Source: Triticum aestivum (Eukaryota > Streptophyta > Magnoliopsida > Poales > Poaceae). Taken from it: a stretch of DNA of 64,000 bases. The position numbers and the translations under genes were made by a program. The stretch lies in contig NC_057810.1 of the NCBI RefSeq assembly GCF_018294505.1, positions 204,184,113 through 204,248,112 of the forward strand, given 5' to 3'. The notes beneath the pieces are model-generated. The model ran no database searches. It saw nothing but the letters and a program-made list of their open reading frames with translations, and was not told the DNA's origin. Position 1 is the stretch's first letter; each line of letters opens with the position of its first letter. Positions 1 through 11,810 of the stretch are shown piece by piece.

Positions 1-3000
1 CCCACCAAGGATAGAACCGCATATTGAAACGCTTTTGCAAGGTGGATATCAATACATCAACATTACATAATAGATGGGGATACATACAAGAGGCATACAA
101 TGCCACACGAATACAACATCACAATACATTAGAGCATCATCCGACTACGGATGAAACACAAACAGAAACTCAAACGACATCCACCCTGCTAGCCCAGGCT
201 TCCGACCTAGAACCTATCCCCTGATCGAAGAAGTAGAAGAAGAACTCAACGCAAGCAAGCATCGCTCTCGCGTCATGATCATCGCATAACCTGTACCTGC
301 AACTGTTGTTGTAGTAATCTGTGAGCCATGAGGACTCAGCAATCCCATTACCATGGGTATCAAGACTAGTAAAGCTTAATGGGAATGAAAATGATAAGTG
401 GTGAGGTTGCAGCAGTGACTAAGCATGATATGGTGGCTAACATACGCAAATAAGAGCGAGAAGAGAAGAAAAGGAACGGTCGTGAAGCTAGCAATGATCA
501 AGAAGTGATCCTGAACTCCTACTTACGTCAAACATAACCCAAAACCGTGTTCACTTCCCGGACTCCGCCGAAAAGAGACCATCACGACTACACACGCGGT
601 TGATGCGTTTTAATTCGGATCTGGTGTCAAGTTATCTACAACCGGACATTAACTAATTCCCATCTGTCACATAACCGCGGGCACGGCTTCCGAAAGTTTA
701 TACCCTGCAGGGGTGTCCCAACTTAGCTCATGATAAGCTCTCGCGATCAATGAAGGATATACCTTCTCCCAGGAAGACCCGATCAGACTCAGAATCCCGG
801 TTTACAAGACATTTCGACAATGGTAAAACAAGACCAGCAAAGCCGCCCGATGTGCCGACAAATCCCGATAGGAGCTGCACATATCTCGTTCTCAGGGCAC
901 ACCGGATAGGTCAGCCTACGAGTAAAACCAGCCCTCGAGTTGCCCCGAGGTGGCCCCGCAGTCTGCCTGTTTTGGACCAACACTCGAAGGAGCACTTGCC
1001 CGGGGGGGGGGGTAAAATAAAAATGACCCTTGGGCTCCGGAAACCCAAGGGAAAAAGGGCTAGGTGAGGCAAATGGTAAAACCAAGGTTGGGCCTTGCTG
1101 GAGGAGTTTTATTCAAAGCGAACTGTCAAGGGGGTCCCATAAATCACCCAACCGCGTAAGGAACGCAAAATTCGGGAACATAACACCGGTATGACGGAAA
1201 CTAGGGCGGCAAGAGTGGAACAAAACATCAGGCATAAGGCCGAGTCTTCCACCCTTTACCAAGTATATAGATGCATTAAATATAAGAGATATTGTGATAT
1301 CCTAACATAATCCTGTTCGCCATGGAGCAATCTTCAACTTCACCTGCAACTAGCAGCGCTATAAGAGGGGCTGAGCAAAAGCGGTAACATAGCCAAACAA
1401 CAGTTTGCTAGGAAGGGTGAAAAGGTTAGATGCTGACATGGCAATTTGGGAGGCTTGATAAACAGGTGATAGGTAGCGCAGCATAGCGATAGAACGAAGC
1501 AACTAGCATAGCAATGATAGTAGTGAGATCCAGGGTAGCGGTCATCTTGCCTGAAATCCCACTAGGAAGAAGAACGAGTCCATGAAGAAGATGAAGCCAC
1601 GAAGACAAACCAAGCGTAGACGAACGAATCCTCACGATCGCAACGAAACGGGAACTATCGAGAGAAGCACACAACATGGTAAACACACCACACATGAACA
1701 AGGCATGATGCACAACAATCATGATGCATGACAAAGCTAGAAGAGGCTACTCATGGCAAGAGATGATGCAAACAAGAACAACACATCAAGGCAAGTTTAA
1801 ATGAGGCCGGGAACAACATATAACAATTCCGGTAAGTCCTCATATGCAACTTTCGAAATTGGTCCAGATCTGAATAAACCATATGTTCAAGTTTTTAAAC
1901 AGCAAGTTAAGATGCACCAAGATGATCTACACGAGATTCTAGTCAAGTTACATATAAAGTTCATTTAGTTCGGAGCTACGGTCTAGAAGATATGAGCAAA
2001 ACAAGTTAAACATGGCATTGATGCAAAATGCACCCAAACATCAAGCAAACACACCAAAACAAGGATGCAACAAGATAATATGAAGCTAGATGCAATTCTA
2101 CGAAGTTTCATATAGAACACACTCAAAACGGAGCAACGGTTCAACACATACACATCATACAAGGTTAAAGGGCATGCTGCCCAAAATAGCAACTAGGCAT
2201 ATTGCAAGCATCAAAACAACATGCTACAGCACCCAACATGATAACAAAAGGCATGAACATGATGTACAGGTAAAGCATAACAAAACATGAACACTGAGCT
2301 ATCTCCAGAAACCACTAGAACATGCTCAAACACACATGGCAAGATTGCAAATAATATCAGTTTCAGACTTTGCAGAAATAACATTAGGTTGCAATGTTTA
2401 GAGCTACCAAACAACATGTTACAGGAACTTATCATGGCTAACAAAGGCATGGAATGAATCTACTAATTGCATAGAACAAAAGTCTTTTACTGACCAAGAG
2501 CCAAAAAGGATCAGAAGATATGATGGCACCCATGTAAACATAGCAAGTTATATGACAGATTCAAACATGGCAGGAACAACAATAAGTAGGCATGTTGGTG
2601 AGCTTGTACCACTCACCACAGAGCATTTCATGGCATGACAAGGCAAGCAACAGTTAGAAGACATGTTTGTGAAGCTAAGAATGGCAAGAACAAGTTCATG
2701 GGGTGCATGGATCACTAGCAACACACATGGCAAAACTAAACTTAATGTTAACAGGCTGACAGCAACATTATTTAGCAACTTTGGAGCAAGATTACAACAT
2801 GCTACAACAAGCTATAAATGCAACCAGGGGCATGGATGGATATAGCATGACATGTATAACAAAACATCCTTAGTGAACATCTCCAGATTATGCATATAAT
2901 GGCTTGTAGCAGCAGGTTTACATAGCATCACAAAATAACAGATTCAGACATGCAAAACAGTAACAACAGGTACCCTAATTAACAAGCTTGATGCACTCAC

Positions 3001-3580
3001 TACACAACTCACAAAAATACATGGATTACACCCTTGTAAACATGGCATGGCATAGTTCAAAACACATGTAGAGCTCATGCTCATAGGATGCACACATCAA
3101 ATGCAACAAAAATGACAAATCGCCATGTTATAACAGTTTCAGCAGATTAACATCATATAGAACTCTTGCAACGATGATTCAGGCATCAAGATGGACTCAA
3201 AAAAGCATGGCACAATGGAATGAAATGTAGAGCATCTCATGGCGAACATTTTGACATATTACACGCACAAAACGGAGTAGTATGTAGCAAGTTATGATGC
3301 GATGATCAGGGCATAAAAATGTCAAAAACATCAGGGACTTAGGGAAATTTCGGGGGTCAACCTCGGTGTGAACTGTTTTCGAGGTTCACCGGAGTTCTCG
3401 CCGGAGTTGAGGTAGAAGGTGGCCGGAGGGGCTTAGGGACGGCCGGAGATGCTCGGGAGGGGTGGATCCGGCCCGGCCCGACCGGATCTGGCCAGCGGGG
3501 GTCGAGGGGCGCGGTGGCAGAGACCACCCGCACCGGGCGGAGGCGAGCTCTGGCGCGGCGGACGCGCGAGGCGGCAGCGG

Positions 3581-4073
3581 NNNNNNNNNNNNNNNNNNNN
3601 NNNNNNNNNNNNNNNNNNNNNNNNNNNNNNNNNNNNNNNNNNNNNNNNNNNNNNNNNNNNNNNNNNNNNNNNNNNNNNNNNNNNNNNNNNNNNNNNNNNN
3701 NNNNNNNNNNNNNNNNNNNNNNNNNNNNNNNNNNNNNNNNNNNNNNNNNNNNNNNNNNNNNNNNNNNNNNNNNNNNNNNNNNNNNNNNNNNNNNNNNNNN
3801 NNNNNNNNNNNNNNNNNNNNNNNNNNNNNNNNNNNNNNNNNNNNNNNNNNNNNNNNNNNNNNNNNNNNNNNNNNNNNNNNNNNNNNNNNNNNNNNNNNNN
3901 NNNNNNNNNNNNNNNNNNNNNNNNNNNNNNNNNNNNNNNNNNNNNNNNNNNNNNNNNNNNNNNNNNNNNNNNNNNNNNNNNNNNNNNNNNNNNNNNNNNN
4001 NNNNNNNNNNNNNNNNNNNNNNNNNNNNNNNNNNNNNNNNNNNNNNNNNNNNNNNNNNNNNNNNNNNNNNNNN
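3581..4073. other. Assembly gap (493 N)
   Basis: Run of N inside the GC-rich part of the long LTR. Any reading frame drawn across it is meaningless. Confidence 0.99.
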
Positions 4074-4254
4074 CCGCGGGCTTCCCCGGGCCGCGCGGTG
4101 GAGACGGCGGCGGGGGCGAATGGGAAGGCGACACGTGGCAGCGGCGAGGGGGCTGGACATGTCCGGTGGCGGAGCAGACATGTCCGGCGCGGTGAGGGAG
4201 GACACTGCTAGGGTTTCGGGGGAAAATCATCCGCGAATTTCGGGGGAGGGCACC

Positions 4255-4262
4255 TATTTATA
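4255..4262 (-). promoter_or_regulatory. TATA box of the long LTR
   Basis: Reads TATAAATA on the minus strand, followed by a GC-rich transcribed-leader-like region. Its place about 480 bases inside the LTR start suits a U3/R promoter for minus-strand transcription. Confidence 0.55.
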
Positions 4263-4741
4263 GATTCTGGGAGCTAGGAGGCTCCAAATGAGATGCGGTT
4301 TTCGCCCACACGATCGTGATCGAACGACCGAGAGCATGGAGGGGGTTTGGATGGGTTATTGGGCCACTTTGGAGGGGTGTTGGGCTGCAACACAAAGAGG
4401 GCTTTGCGGTTACCCGGTTAACCGTTGGAGTATCAAACGGACTCCAAATGGTACAAAACTTGACAGGCGGTCTACCGGTGGTGTACCAAGGCTGCTTGGC
4501 AAACCTCGGGCCATTCCGAGAAAGTTTAACACCCGCTCACAGTAGGAGACAAAGGGGGGACGCCGGAGGACATAGGAGTGCCGAATTGCAAAACGGACAA
4601 CGGGGAAAATGCTCGGATGCATGAGACGAACACGTATGCAATGCAATGCAATGCACATAATGACATGATAAAATGCAGCACGCAAGCAAATGACATGGCA
4701 ATGACGGCATATAACTGGTGCATCGGATCCAGGGCGTTACA

Positions 4742-6180
4742 CTACATCCGCTTAATAATCCAATGATATACTTTTTGTGGCATAGTAACTCAAATTTAGT
4801 TAGTCATATGGATGACCTAGAACTACATGCACGCCCTATAAACCGAGACGTCTAAAAATACGAGACAGAGAGGGTAGTTCAGTACGTATCTTTTTAGATC
4901 AATATAGTCGGGATTCACCAAGGAGCAAAACCAAGTGGTAGGCTGCACCTGTCGTGTTGGCGTAGTGACTCAAGCAGGGTCAGTACGCACACGCAATGGT
5001 GACACACTTAACATGACCCCTTTGGCCGACATGTGGCTCATCCACAGTCTTGTTCCACGTGCGATGCACCAAATTACAGTTCGGAGCAGTGGTTGGAATT
5101 GGAGGCACCCTGGTCATAGTGCCGCAGTAGTAGAAAATGAGTGATGAGGGGTCAAATCTCAAAGCCCACCTTTCCCGCATTAAGCTGGATGGACGAAGCA
5201 ACCATCATTTCACTCTAGGGCGCAAGAGCATAAAGAAAAGAGAAAACCAATTATGCGTGCGGCAGCTACCTAGGGCACCCTAGGGTAGGGGTATCCACTA
5301 CAGATCATTTTTTAAAGCACCTCCACTACAAATCGGCTTCTCCCTCGTCCTCCTGAAGAAAACCAATGATGCGTGCGGCGGTAGGGTTTGTAGGAGTACT
5401 ACTAGGGCGCGCGGGCCCCGTAGTAGTAAATGGGAGAGGGATTGAGTTCAAGTCGACACCTTAAATATGTGTGGGCCACTTGGTTTTGGGGGAACGAGGC
5501 AACATTTAGGTTCGGGGACCAGTGGAGATATAGTACGTACAAAAAATTGTGGACGTAGGTTCGACCGAAAGGCAATTATGCATGGGCCCTGCATTTTGAT
5601 ATACCCGGGGCCACGTGAAATTTTCTACTCTACTCAAAACTAGTAAGGTACACATGCATTGAACGAATGAGATTTCGAAACCAAATTATGAATAAATACA
5701 CACTATAGCATGTAAAGCTTTGAGTCATATATGCATGATGTAGATGTTCATTTAGTTCTTATAGTTCATCTCACTCAAAATCAATTGGTTTTATAAAAAT
5801 GTTAAGATTCATGGGGTTGTGCATTGTAAAGCATAAAGTAAAAAAAATAATGGCAATTCATTTAGAAAAAAATCAATTATGATACGGAAGATTCTAGAAC
5901 AAAGGAGAAGTGCTTGTGTTTTGAGGTTTGTGCATTATGCTTAAGGTCAACCATGGAGTCTTCTAAATTGTACATGTGGTAGATCTGGTGGAATGTTGAT
6001 GATATCCAATGGCCAGTAGTGCTCGGATTTGCCATCTTTGCACTGTTGGATTAGCTTCATCCAGCAACCATCTTTCAAGTTATTCGCACACTATATAGTT
6101 CTTGTGCCATAGTTGCATGTCTTGGAAAAAAGCTACTAGTGGGTTGTACTAGCTATTTAGGAATAGAAGATGTATACATG
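4742..6180. other. No recognisable gene
   Basis: About 1.4 kb next to the long LTR. No long frame and no domain is seen. A short direct repeat (around GAAAACCAATnATGCGTGCGGC) occurs near 5242 and 5357. It is probably low-copy intergenic DNA or an old unrecognised transposon. Confidence 0.5.
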
Positions 6181-6194
6181 GAAGTTGTAGGGAA

Positions 6195-6600
6195 AGAGAT
6201 GGCATGGAGTATCTCAATTCCTATGAGTAGGGATTGGAAAAGAGATGTCATTTGGTTGACATCATAGGAACTTTTCTATTGAATCTAGAGATGACATGTA
6301 TCTCAATTCCTATGAGGAGGGATTAGAAAAGAGATGTAATTTGGTTCATATCATAGGAACTTTTCTATTGAATATACGCTAATGTTTATTTTCCTTTGAA
6401 ATTATGGGAGTATAGGAATCCATTCATATGAACCAAGTGGCTCTAAATCTATAGAAATGATATCATGTTTATTTCCTTTGAAATGTGGAGTATATGAATC
6501 TATTCCTATGAACTAATTGGCTCTAAAGGAAAAAATCATATAAAAATCATATCATATAGAGTTCCTATGATATTCCTCCACACCAAAGGATGGTTGAAAT
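6195..6600. repeat. MITE-like palindromic segment with two internal tandem duplications
   Basis: A non-coding AT-rich block. An 89-bp unit starting GTATCTCAATTCCTATGAG at 6209 is repeated at 6298. A second unit of about 83 bp starting ATGTTTATTT at 6382 is repeated at 6465. The left part contains ATCATAGGAACTTTTC, and the right part contains the inverted form AGTTCCTATGATATTCC near 6561, so the block is roughly palindromic like a grass MITE. Termini and target duplication were not defined, so the superfamily is left open. Confidence 0.5.
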
Positions 6601-6774
6601 TTCTGCAGGTGATACGATGGTCTTTCTTTGTAGACTCCTCCCCCATCTTTATAGTTACCTCTCGAAGATGAATGAAATTATATATACAGGGTATACTACA
6701 TGTGCAATTTGGTACACGAAAACTCGGTAAAAGTTTGTGAGGTTTGAATTTTCAATAAAGCTATATGCACTGGA

Positions 6775-6793
6775 TTTTGGAACGGAGGGAGCA
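6775..6793. mobile_element. Stowaway-like MITE terminus, one-sided
   Basis: TTTTGGAACGGAGGGAGCA matches the right-hand end typical of Triticeae Stowaway elements (…TTGGAACGGAGGGAGTA). The matching left end CTCCCTCCGTTCC was not found upstream, so this is a relic or a chance match. Confidence 0.4.
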
Positions 6794-7301
6794 TACGATA
6801 GTTTCTAACACTCACATGGAATATTTGTGTGTAGGAGGAGTGGCTGTTCTGTTAAATGACAAGGCAAAACTGACAATGTCGGATGCCGATCTAATGGTTC
6901 TTAGGCATTCGTCAGGAAAAGGCTTGTGGCAAACGTTTGTCGGATAATGATTTATGGACACATGCATTGCATTGATACGTGCCCCCCTCTCTCTCACGCA
7001 CACGCACCCGCCCGAGTCCTCTCGCACCCACCGTCTATCTGTAGGTAGACGTCACACACATATGTGCTCTTCACACCCTACCCTCAGAACTTCTAAAAAA
7101 CAAAAGACGTCGCGCACATTTTATTTTAGCTCACACGTCACACACATATACTATTACTCTTGTGGCGAACGTTCTTTGGGCATAGTATATTGTACTCTCA
7201 CGAAGAGAAGCGGTGCACGCACGCACTAGTTCTCTCACACCCACTTGCGGGTACACGTAGGAGCGCATTGTTTTGAAGCTGGCACAACAAAATCACTCCA
7301 C

Positions 7302-7312
7302 TATATATATAA
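7302..7312 (+). promoter_or_regulatory. TATA-like motif before a leader-like stretch
   Basis: A TATATATAAG motif is followed by a CT-rich stretch (about 7330-7440) resembling a grass 5'UTR. The following frame (ATG at 7391, 123 codons) has no recognisable domain, and no supporting exon structure was found. It may be a dead gene or transposon promoter. Confidence 0.25.
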
Positions 7313-7819
7313 GCAGGAGCCTTAGTGCTTGCTTTACTAGGGTTCCTCTCATTCACTCTCTCATGCTCTCCAGATCTAAGCAAGCCATAGGTGGCCACAC
7401 TCTCTCTCAACTCACGGGTGGTCACAAATCCGGCCGGACAACCTCGACCGAGGCAGGGGTGTAGGTGCATCATTCACGCTGTCGTCAGGGGCGAGGGAGG
7501 AGACCAACGGCTGCCCGCGTGTCTCGATCAGTGGCCGTGCCATTCTCTCCGAGAGAGTGTCGGCTCCGGAGGGCCTCTGACCCCTTCTTCCTCCCTGCGG
7601 TATTATGGCCAAGATGCGGCCTCCCAACGCCGTCTTTGCCACATGCCAACGACCCTCAGGTATATATTCCTTCGAAACCTGCCTTGCTCTACTGCCCCAG
7701 CCCCCCACTTGGCTTCATGTGGATCTTTTTCTACTTCCATCCGCTGTTCCAAAGCCACCTAGACTTTTACTATTATTAGAGGTAAAGCTAGTTCATACAG
7801 TCGACTCTAAGAGTTAGTT

Positions 7820-9870
7820 CAAATAGGGAAGAAAGTGGGAAAACTGTAGCATGAATCTAGGACTTGGTTCTAAGTGGAAACGGGGGAAAGTAGTAGATAT
7901 TGGCTACCCAACCGGTCTCTTGGTTGAAAAGACGAAGAAAGCATGGTGGATGGCGAAGGGTGGGGGGAAGTGGACCTATCTCTTGGTTGAAAAAGGAAAG
8001 AAAGTGGCAGGTGTTGGGGGACAATGCAAATTAGAATGAGAGGGTCTAGATTTCCTATGCTCACATAGGAAAATGTCACCGTGGAGATAAAAAATGGGAC
8101 AAATGCAGACATGCTGCCTGAGTGTTTGCCGCTCTCGGCAACCACATCTGCCACACCACTTTATGCCCCTACTGTCCCTATGCCCATATCGCTACCGTTA
8201 ATGTAAAAATCACATGAAGCATTAAGCAATGCCACCTAATGTCACTATAAGTAATAGTCTAGTGCCATCGATAAATTGAAGCAATGCCACCACCATTTTA
8301 TGAAGTGCTTGCATCTTGCTTTATTTCCTATGAATTGTGCTTTTGCAGTTACACTTAAATCTCACACCACTAACATTGCTTCATCCTAGTGGAACTGCAC
8401 AAATTTTATTGCACATTAACTAACCATGTGCTACTCTCATAACAGTAATACTAATGCTATTGTTCTGCATGTTAATCTAGTGGCAGTGTTGATGTGATGT
8501 GATGCTACTTACTTAAGGACACTTTCATACTGTCAATATAGTGCCAATTATAACACAATAGATGCTTCTGTTAATCGTACGCCACTGCAAATATTTGTCA
8601 CTGTTTAAATAACCATATTTCGTATTTGCGCAAAAAGGGATGTCTGTCTCCATATTGTTTCGGGATGTCTGTCTCCGTATCGTTTCTATCCGTGCAATCA
8701 AAAGCACACACCTCAGTTTTAGTAGAACTGCGCAAAATGAGATGGCTATCCCTCGTTGCCGTTGTCTAACCACCCGTCTTCCAGGTATTCCTACATTGGT
8801 AGTTACTAGGTAGAATGACCAACGCAATATAAAAGAAGTTGGTTCGTATGTTTTACTTCCTGATTGCAGTGTGGGGACGAGCGAAAACAACTGCATCCTA
8901 GTCCGGAATGCACTTTCTACCAGTTCATCCATGGACCAAGGACTAGCTGGCACGGCTGCACGGTGGTTTTTTGGACAGGTGCGCAAACAAGAGGCATTGT
9001 GGTCTGCTTATTTCTGCAAATAGCGGTGCTTAAATTTAGTGGAATGCACAAGAATTTCAGCTGGTCAGTACACTACATGGTTCAGTTTAGCATTCCAGCT
9101 GAGAACACAATTATAATTGGTTATTCTGGAATGAGAGAACCTAACCCTGGATGGTGGCAACAAGAAAAAACCAGAGTGAACTCCAGGAAATTTAAACCTA
9201 CCGGCAGGCCCTTTGCTCAGTGAAGCCTTGCTTGTTTTTTCCTGATTTGTAAACCTTCTCACAACTTTGTCTTTTGTTGTGAACTAGTATATGTTTGTTA
9301 TGTTCTATGAATCATTGAGATGTATAAAATTGCTTAACTTATGCTTTTCAAGTTTTTTATGAAGCCGAGTTTAATGTGAGTGTTCCACATGAATGCTGGA
9401 CTAGCGTGTGAACGTTTGGAATTTACATTGTGGCCTCAGTTAACTGCATGAACCACTGTAACAAGATACATAGTTTCTTATATGTCAGAAAGCAGATTGT
9501 TGATTGTTAGCTGGTCGATAGCCTAGTGTTGAAGCGAGCTAAGCCTATGTGCCATGTTTTGCACAACTGCTTACAAGTGGGGTAGCACCAACAGTGTTTA
9601 CAAGTACTTATGTATACGTCGGCACACAATTCTCGAACGAGTACTCTATTTCATCAAAACACACACTGCTCGTATGATAAAACTAGTGAGGATGCATCTG
9701 TTTCGACAACAACTACGATGATTCACAGGCATGCAAAAGTAGCAGCAGTTCCCATAGACGGATTCAAACAAAGTACTAGCCCAAAGGGCTCGATAACAGG
9801 CAAGGTTCGGATAATTAGACACAATCCAAACTACTATTAAACACAAGCTGGGGCAACTATTTCATGCCTC
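7820..9870. other. No recognisable gene
   Basis: About 2 kb with scattered short frames (up to 153 codons) on both strands and no domain or splice pattern. The 3' end of the minus-strand gene at 9901-10680 may extend into 9600-9870, but its last exon could not be placed. Confidence 0.4.
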
Positions 9871-9900
9871 GATCTAATTTGGTCTGGACACAAGACGTAC

Positions 9901-10680
9901 CTTGCCATGAACATCATCGAGGACGTCCGGTAGCAGCTCAATCCCGTGAACCTTCATGAAGACAACCTTGTGGCCTTGCCACTCATAAACTTGTTTGTGG
10001 AGGCATGCCTCGTCATCTTCCTGCGTAAGCTTGACAAGAATAGTATGCCTCACAAATGAAGGAGTAGCTTTGAACTTCTTGTGCTTCAGTACACCCTGGA
10101 CAACACGCCAGACAACAGTGAGGCTGGAATACAACTCTTCATTGGTATAAGCGCAAATGGCTTCCAGGATCCAACAGCCTAAAAACTCTATTTTCCCAGT
10201 GCGTATATTCGGGTTATCTGCCTCATAACGAGTGACATGTACAACCACACAATCCTTGTCTGCATCAGGGCTCTAATTGAAACAGAAACAAATTCTGAAT
10301 TACTTTCCAGTATAAGAAACAAAAGTTATTTAAACCACTATGTATAGCATGCCATCGAAGCTAATAAAATTTTGCATTATTCATCACCACATACTTAGAT
10401 GAAAAACCACAATTGAGATCGGCAAAGAAGAAAATCACCTTGGGCAGCTCAGCGAGGGGGGGGGGGACACATCCCCGAAGGGGGAAAACTGCTCTTGCAG
10501 TGCCACGGGGGTTGTAACCTCAAACGGGGCGTTGACCATATCAGTAGTGGCCGTGAGCATATCTAGGGTCAGCTCGGTGGTTGCCTCCATCTTGTTGGAG
10601 CTCTCTATCTCGTGGGGATCATCCTCCTGCATCTGCTCCAATATCGGCAGATCTTTGCCTAGTTCTCCTTGGTCCATCAT
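9901..10680 (-). CDS. Hypothetical protein gene, at least two coding exons, 3' end unresolved
   Basis: Coding exon 1 runs 10680-10439 from ATG (MMDQGELGKDL...) and ends with donor AAG|GTGATT. Exon 2 runs 10270-9901, entered after acceptor TTAGAG|CCC and ending AAG|GTACGT, a strong donor. Exon 1 leaves phase 2 and exon 2 resumes in the matching phase, giving about 204 residues before the last intron. The first 80 residues are acidic and Thr/Glu-rich. The rest is a compact, probably folded domain (residues about 85-204) that I do not recognise. An upstream non-coding exon and a GT-AG intron support it as a real transcript. Exon 1 holds an 11-G homopolymer (10456-10466) that could hide a sequencing frameshift. 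The terminal exon was not found; it may be very short, or the gene may be truncated. Confidence 0.55.
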
Positions 10681-10705
10681 GAAACTGACGAATACTAGGA
10701 GACCA

Positions 10706-10828
10706 CTGAAAGGAAAACACAATCGCAATGACAATGAAACAAAAAAGAGAGTGAGGATCGGTTACTGCTTTGCAAAAGTTCTTTTTTTTCTCTGAACAAA
10801 AATATACCAACATCACGGATCCGCTTAC
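10706..10828 (-). other. 5'UTR intron of the hypothetical gene
   Basis: A 123-bp intron with donor GAAG|GTAAGCGG and acceptor CCTTTCAG|TGG. The upstream exon (10829 to about 10945) has an ATG at 10943 opening about 39 codons. That frame meets TAG a few codons after the splice, so it looks like an upstream ORF and not the main start. Confidence 0.5.
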
Positions 10829-11157
10829 CTTCCCTTCGTTGGGAGAGAAGAACAGTGGCAGATGTGAGTGTTGCCTTTCTTGAAGATGGTGAGCGAGAAG
10901 GGGATTCAGCGAAGAGTGAAATGATGGTTGCTTCGTCCGTCAAACTTAGACTACGGGGAGGTGGGGTTTTGTGATACGATGGCTCGTTATTGCCACGCTA
11001 CGACCAGGTTGACTCTCCGCCTGCATACTCCCTTCTAATTTGGTGGATGGCATTTGGGCCCGCGCGCTGCATGGCCCGCATGTCGGTGAACAAAAGTATA
11101 ACGACATTCAGTAGAGGGAGACATTTCGATGACCTAGGAGGAGCCAGAAGCGGTATT

Positions 11158-11235
11158 GTATCCACTTTACTAGTAGTAATTGTTTTCTGGGTAGCTGTAG
11201 AGTGTGTCCACTGTACTAGTAGTAATTGTTTTTTT
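11158..11235. repeat. 46-bp-period direct repeat
   Basis: TCCACTnTACTAGTAGTAATTGTTTT occurs at 11161 and again at 11207, upstream of the second N gap. No coding content is seen around it. Confidence 0.7.
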
Positions 11236-11383
11236 GGGCCCAAGACAAAACAGCCCATCCACCCTAGTAATTAGTAAAATCAATTCAAAAGTCCATATAT
11301 TTACTGAATGAGAGGCGCTACCCACACCCAGCACACCGCCCCCCCCCCCCAAAACCTGTGTGTCCTTCTTCCTCCTCACTCCC

Positions 11384-11640
11384 NNNNNNNNNNNNNNNNN
11401 NNNNNNNNNNNNNNNNNNNNNNNNNNNNNNNNNNNNNNNNNNNNNNNNNNNNNNNNNNNNNNNNNNNNNNNNNNNNNNNNNNNNNNNNNNNNNNNNNNNN
11501 NNNNNNNNNNNNNNNNNNNNNNNNNNNNNNNNNNNNNNNNNNNNNNNNNNNNNNNNNNNNNNNNNNNNNNNNNNNNNNNNNNNNNNNNNNNNNNNNNNNN
11601 NNNNNNNNNNNNNNNNNNNNNNNNNNNNNNNNNNNNNNNN
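11384..11640. other. Assembly gap (257 N)
   Basis: Run of N after a C-homopolymer. It lies 171 bp upstream of the F-box pseudogene start and hides part of its promoter or leader. Confidence 0.99.
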
Positions 11641-11810
11641 TCGTACCCCCAAATTCCTCACCTCACCCCTATAGAAAACCCCAGCTCCCCTTCTTTCTCA
11701 CTACTACAGAAAAACTCCAGCTCCCCTTCTTCTTCACTCGCAATAAAACTAGGCTCGTCATTCGTTACTCTGCTCAAATCCGTGAGCGCGACACGACGCC
11801 CTCGAGGAAA

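Larger units (their letters stand above)
1..4741 (-). mobile_element. Partial very long LTR of a LARD-like retrotransposon
   Basis: Read on the minus strand, the LTR starts at 4741 with TGTAACGCCC and runs out of the window at position 1, so it is at least 4.7 kb. It holds a TATA box (4255-4262), then a GC-rich leader-like stretch (about 3357-4250, broken by the N gap), then AT-rich non-coding DNA. No gag or pol similarity was found; the open frames are short or depend on N. The next five plus-strand bases, CTACA, would be the target-site duplication. LTRs this long are known from barley and wheat large retrotransposon derivatives such as Sukkula. The family name is a guess from memory and the other LTR end lies outside the window. 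Confidence 0.6.

Noticed and set aside
3357..4263. Several 249-282-codon frames on both strands
   Set aside because: Most of their length is N; the rest is GC-rich LTR leader open in all frames by composition.
7391..7762. 123-codon frame after a TATA-like motif
   Set aside because: No domain, no splice support, and overlapping frames of similar length on both strands.
8525..8986. 153-codon minus-strand frame
   Set aside because: Low-complexity AT-rich translation without any recognisable domain or splice context; likely chance.
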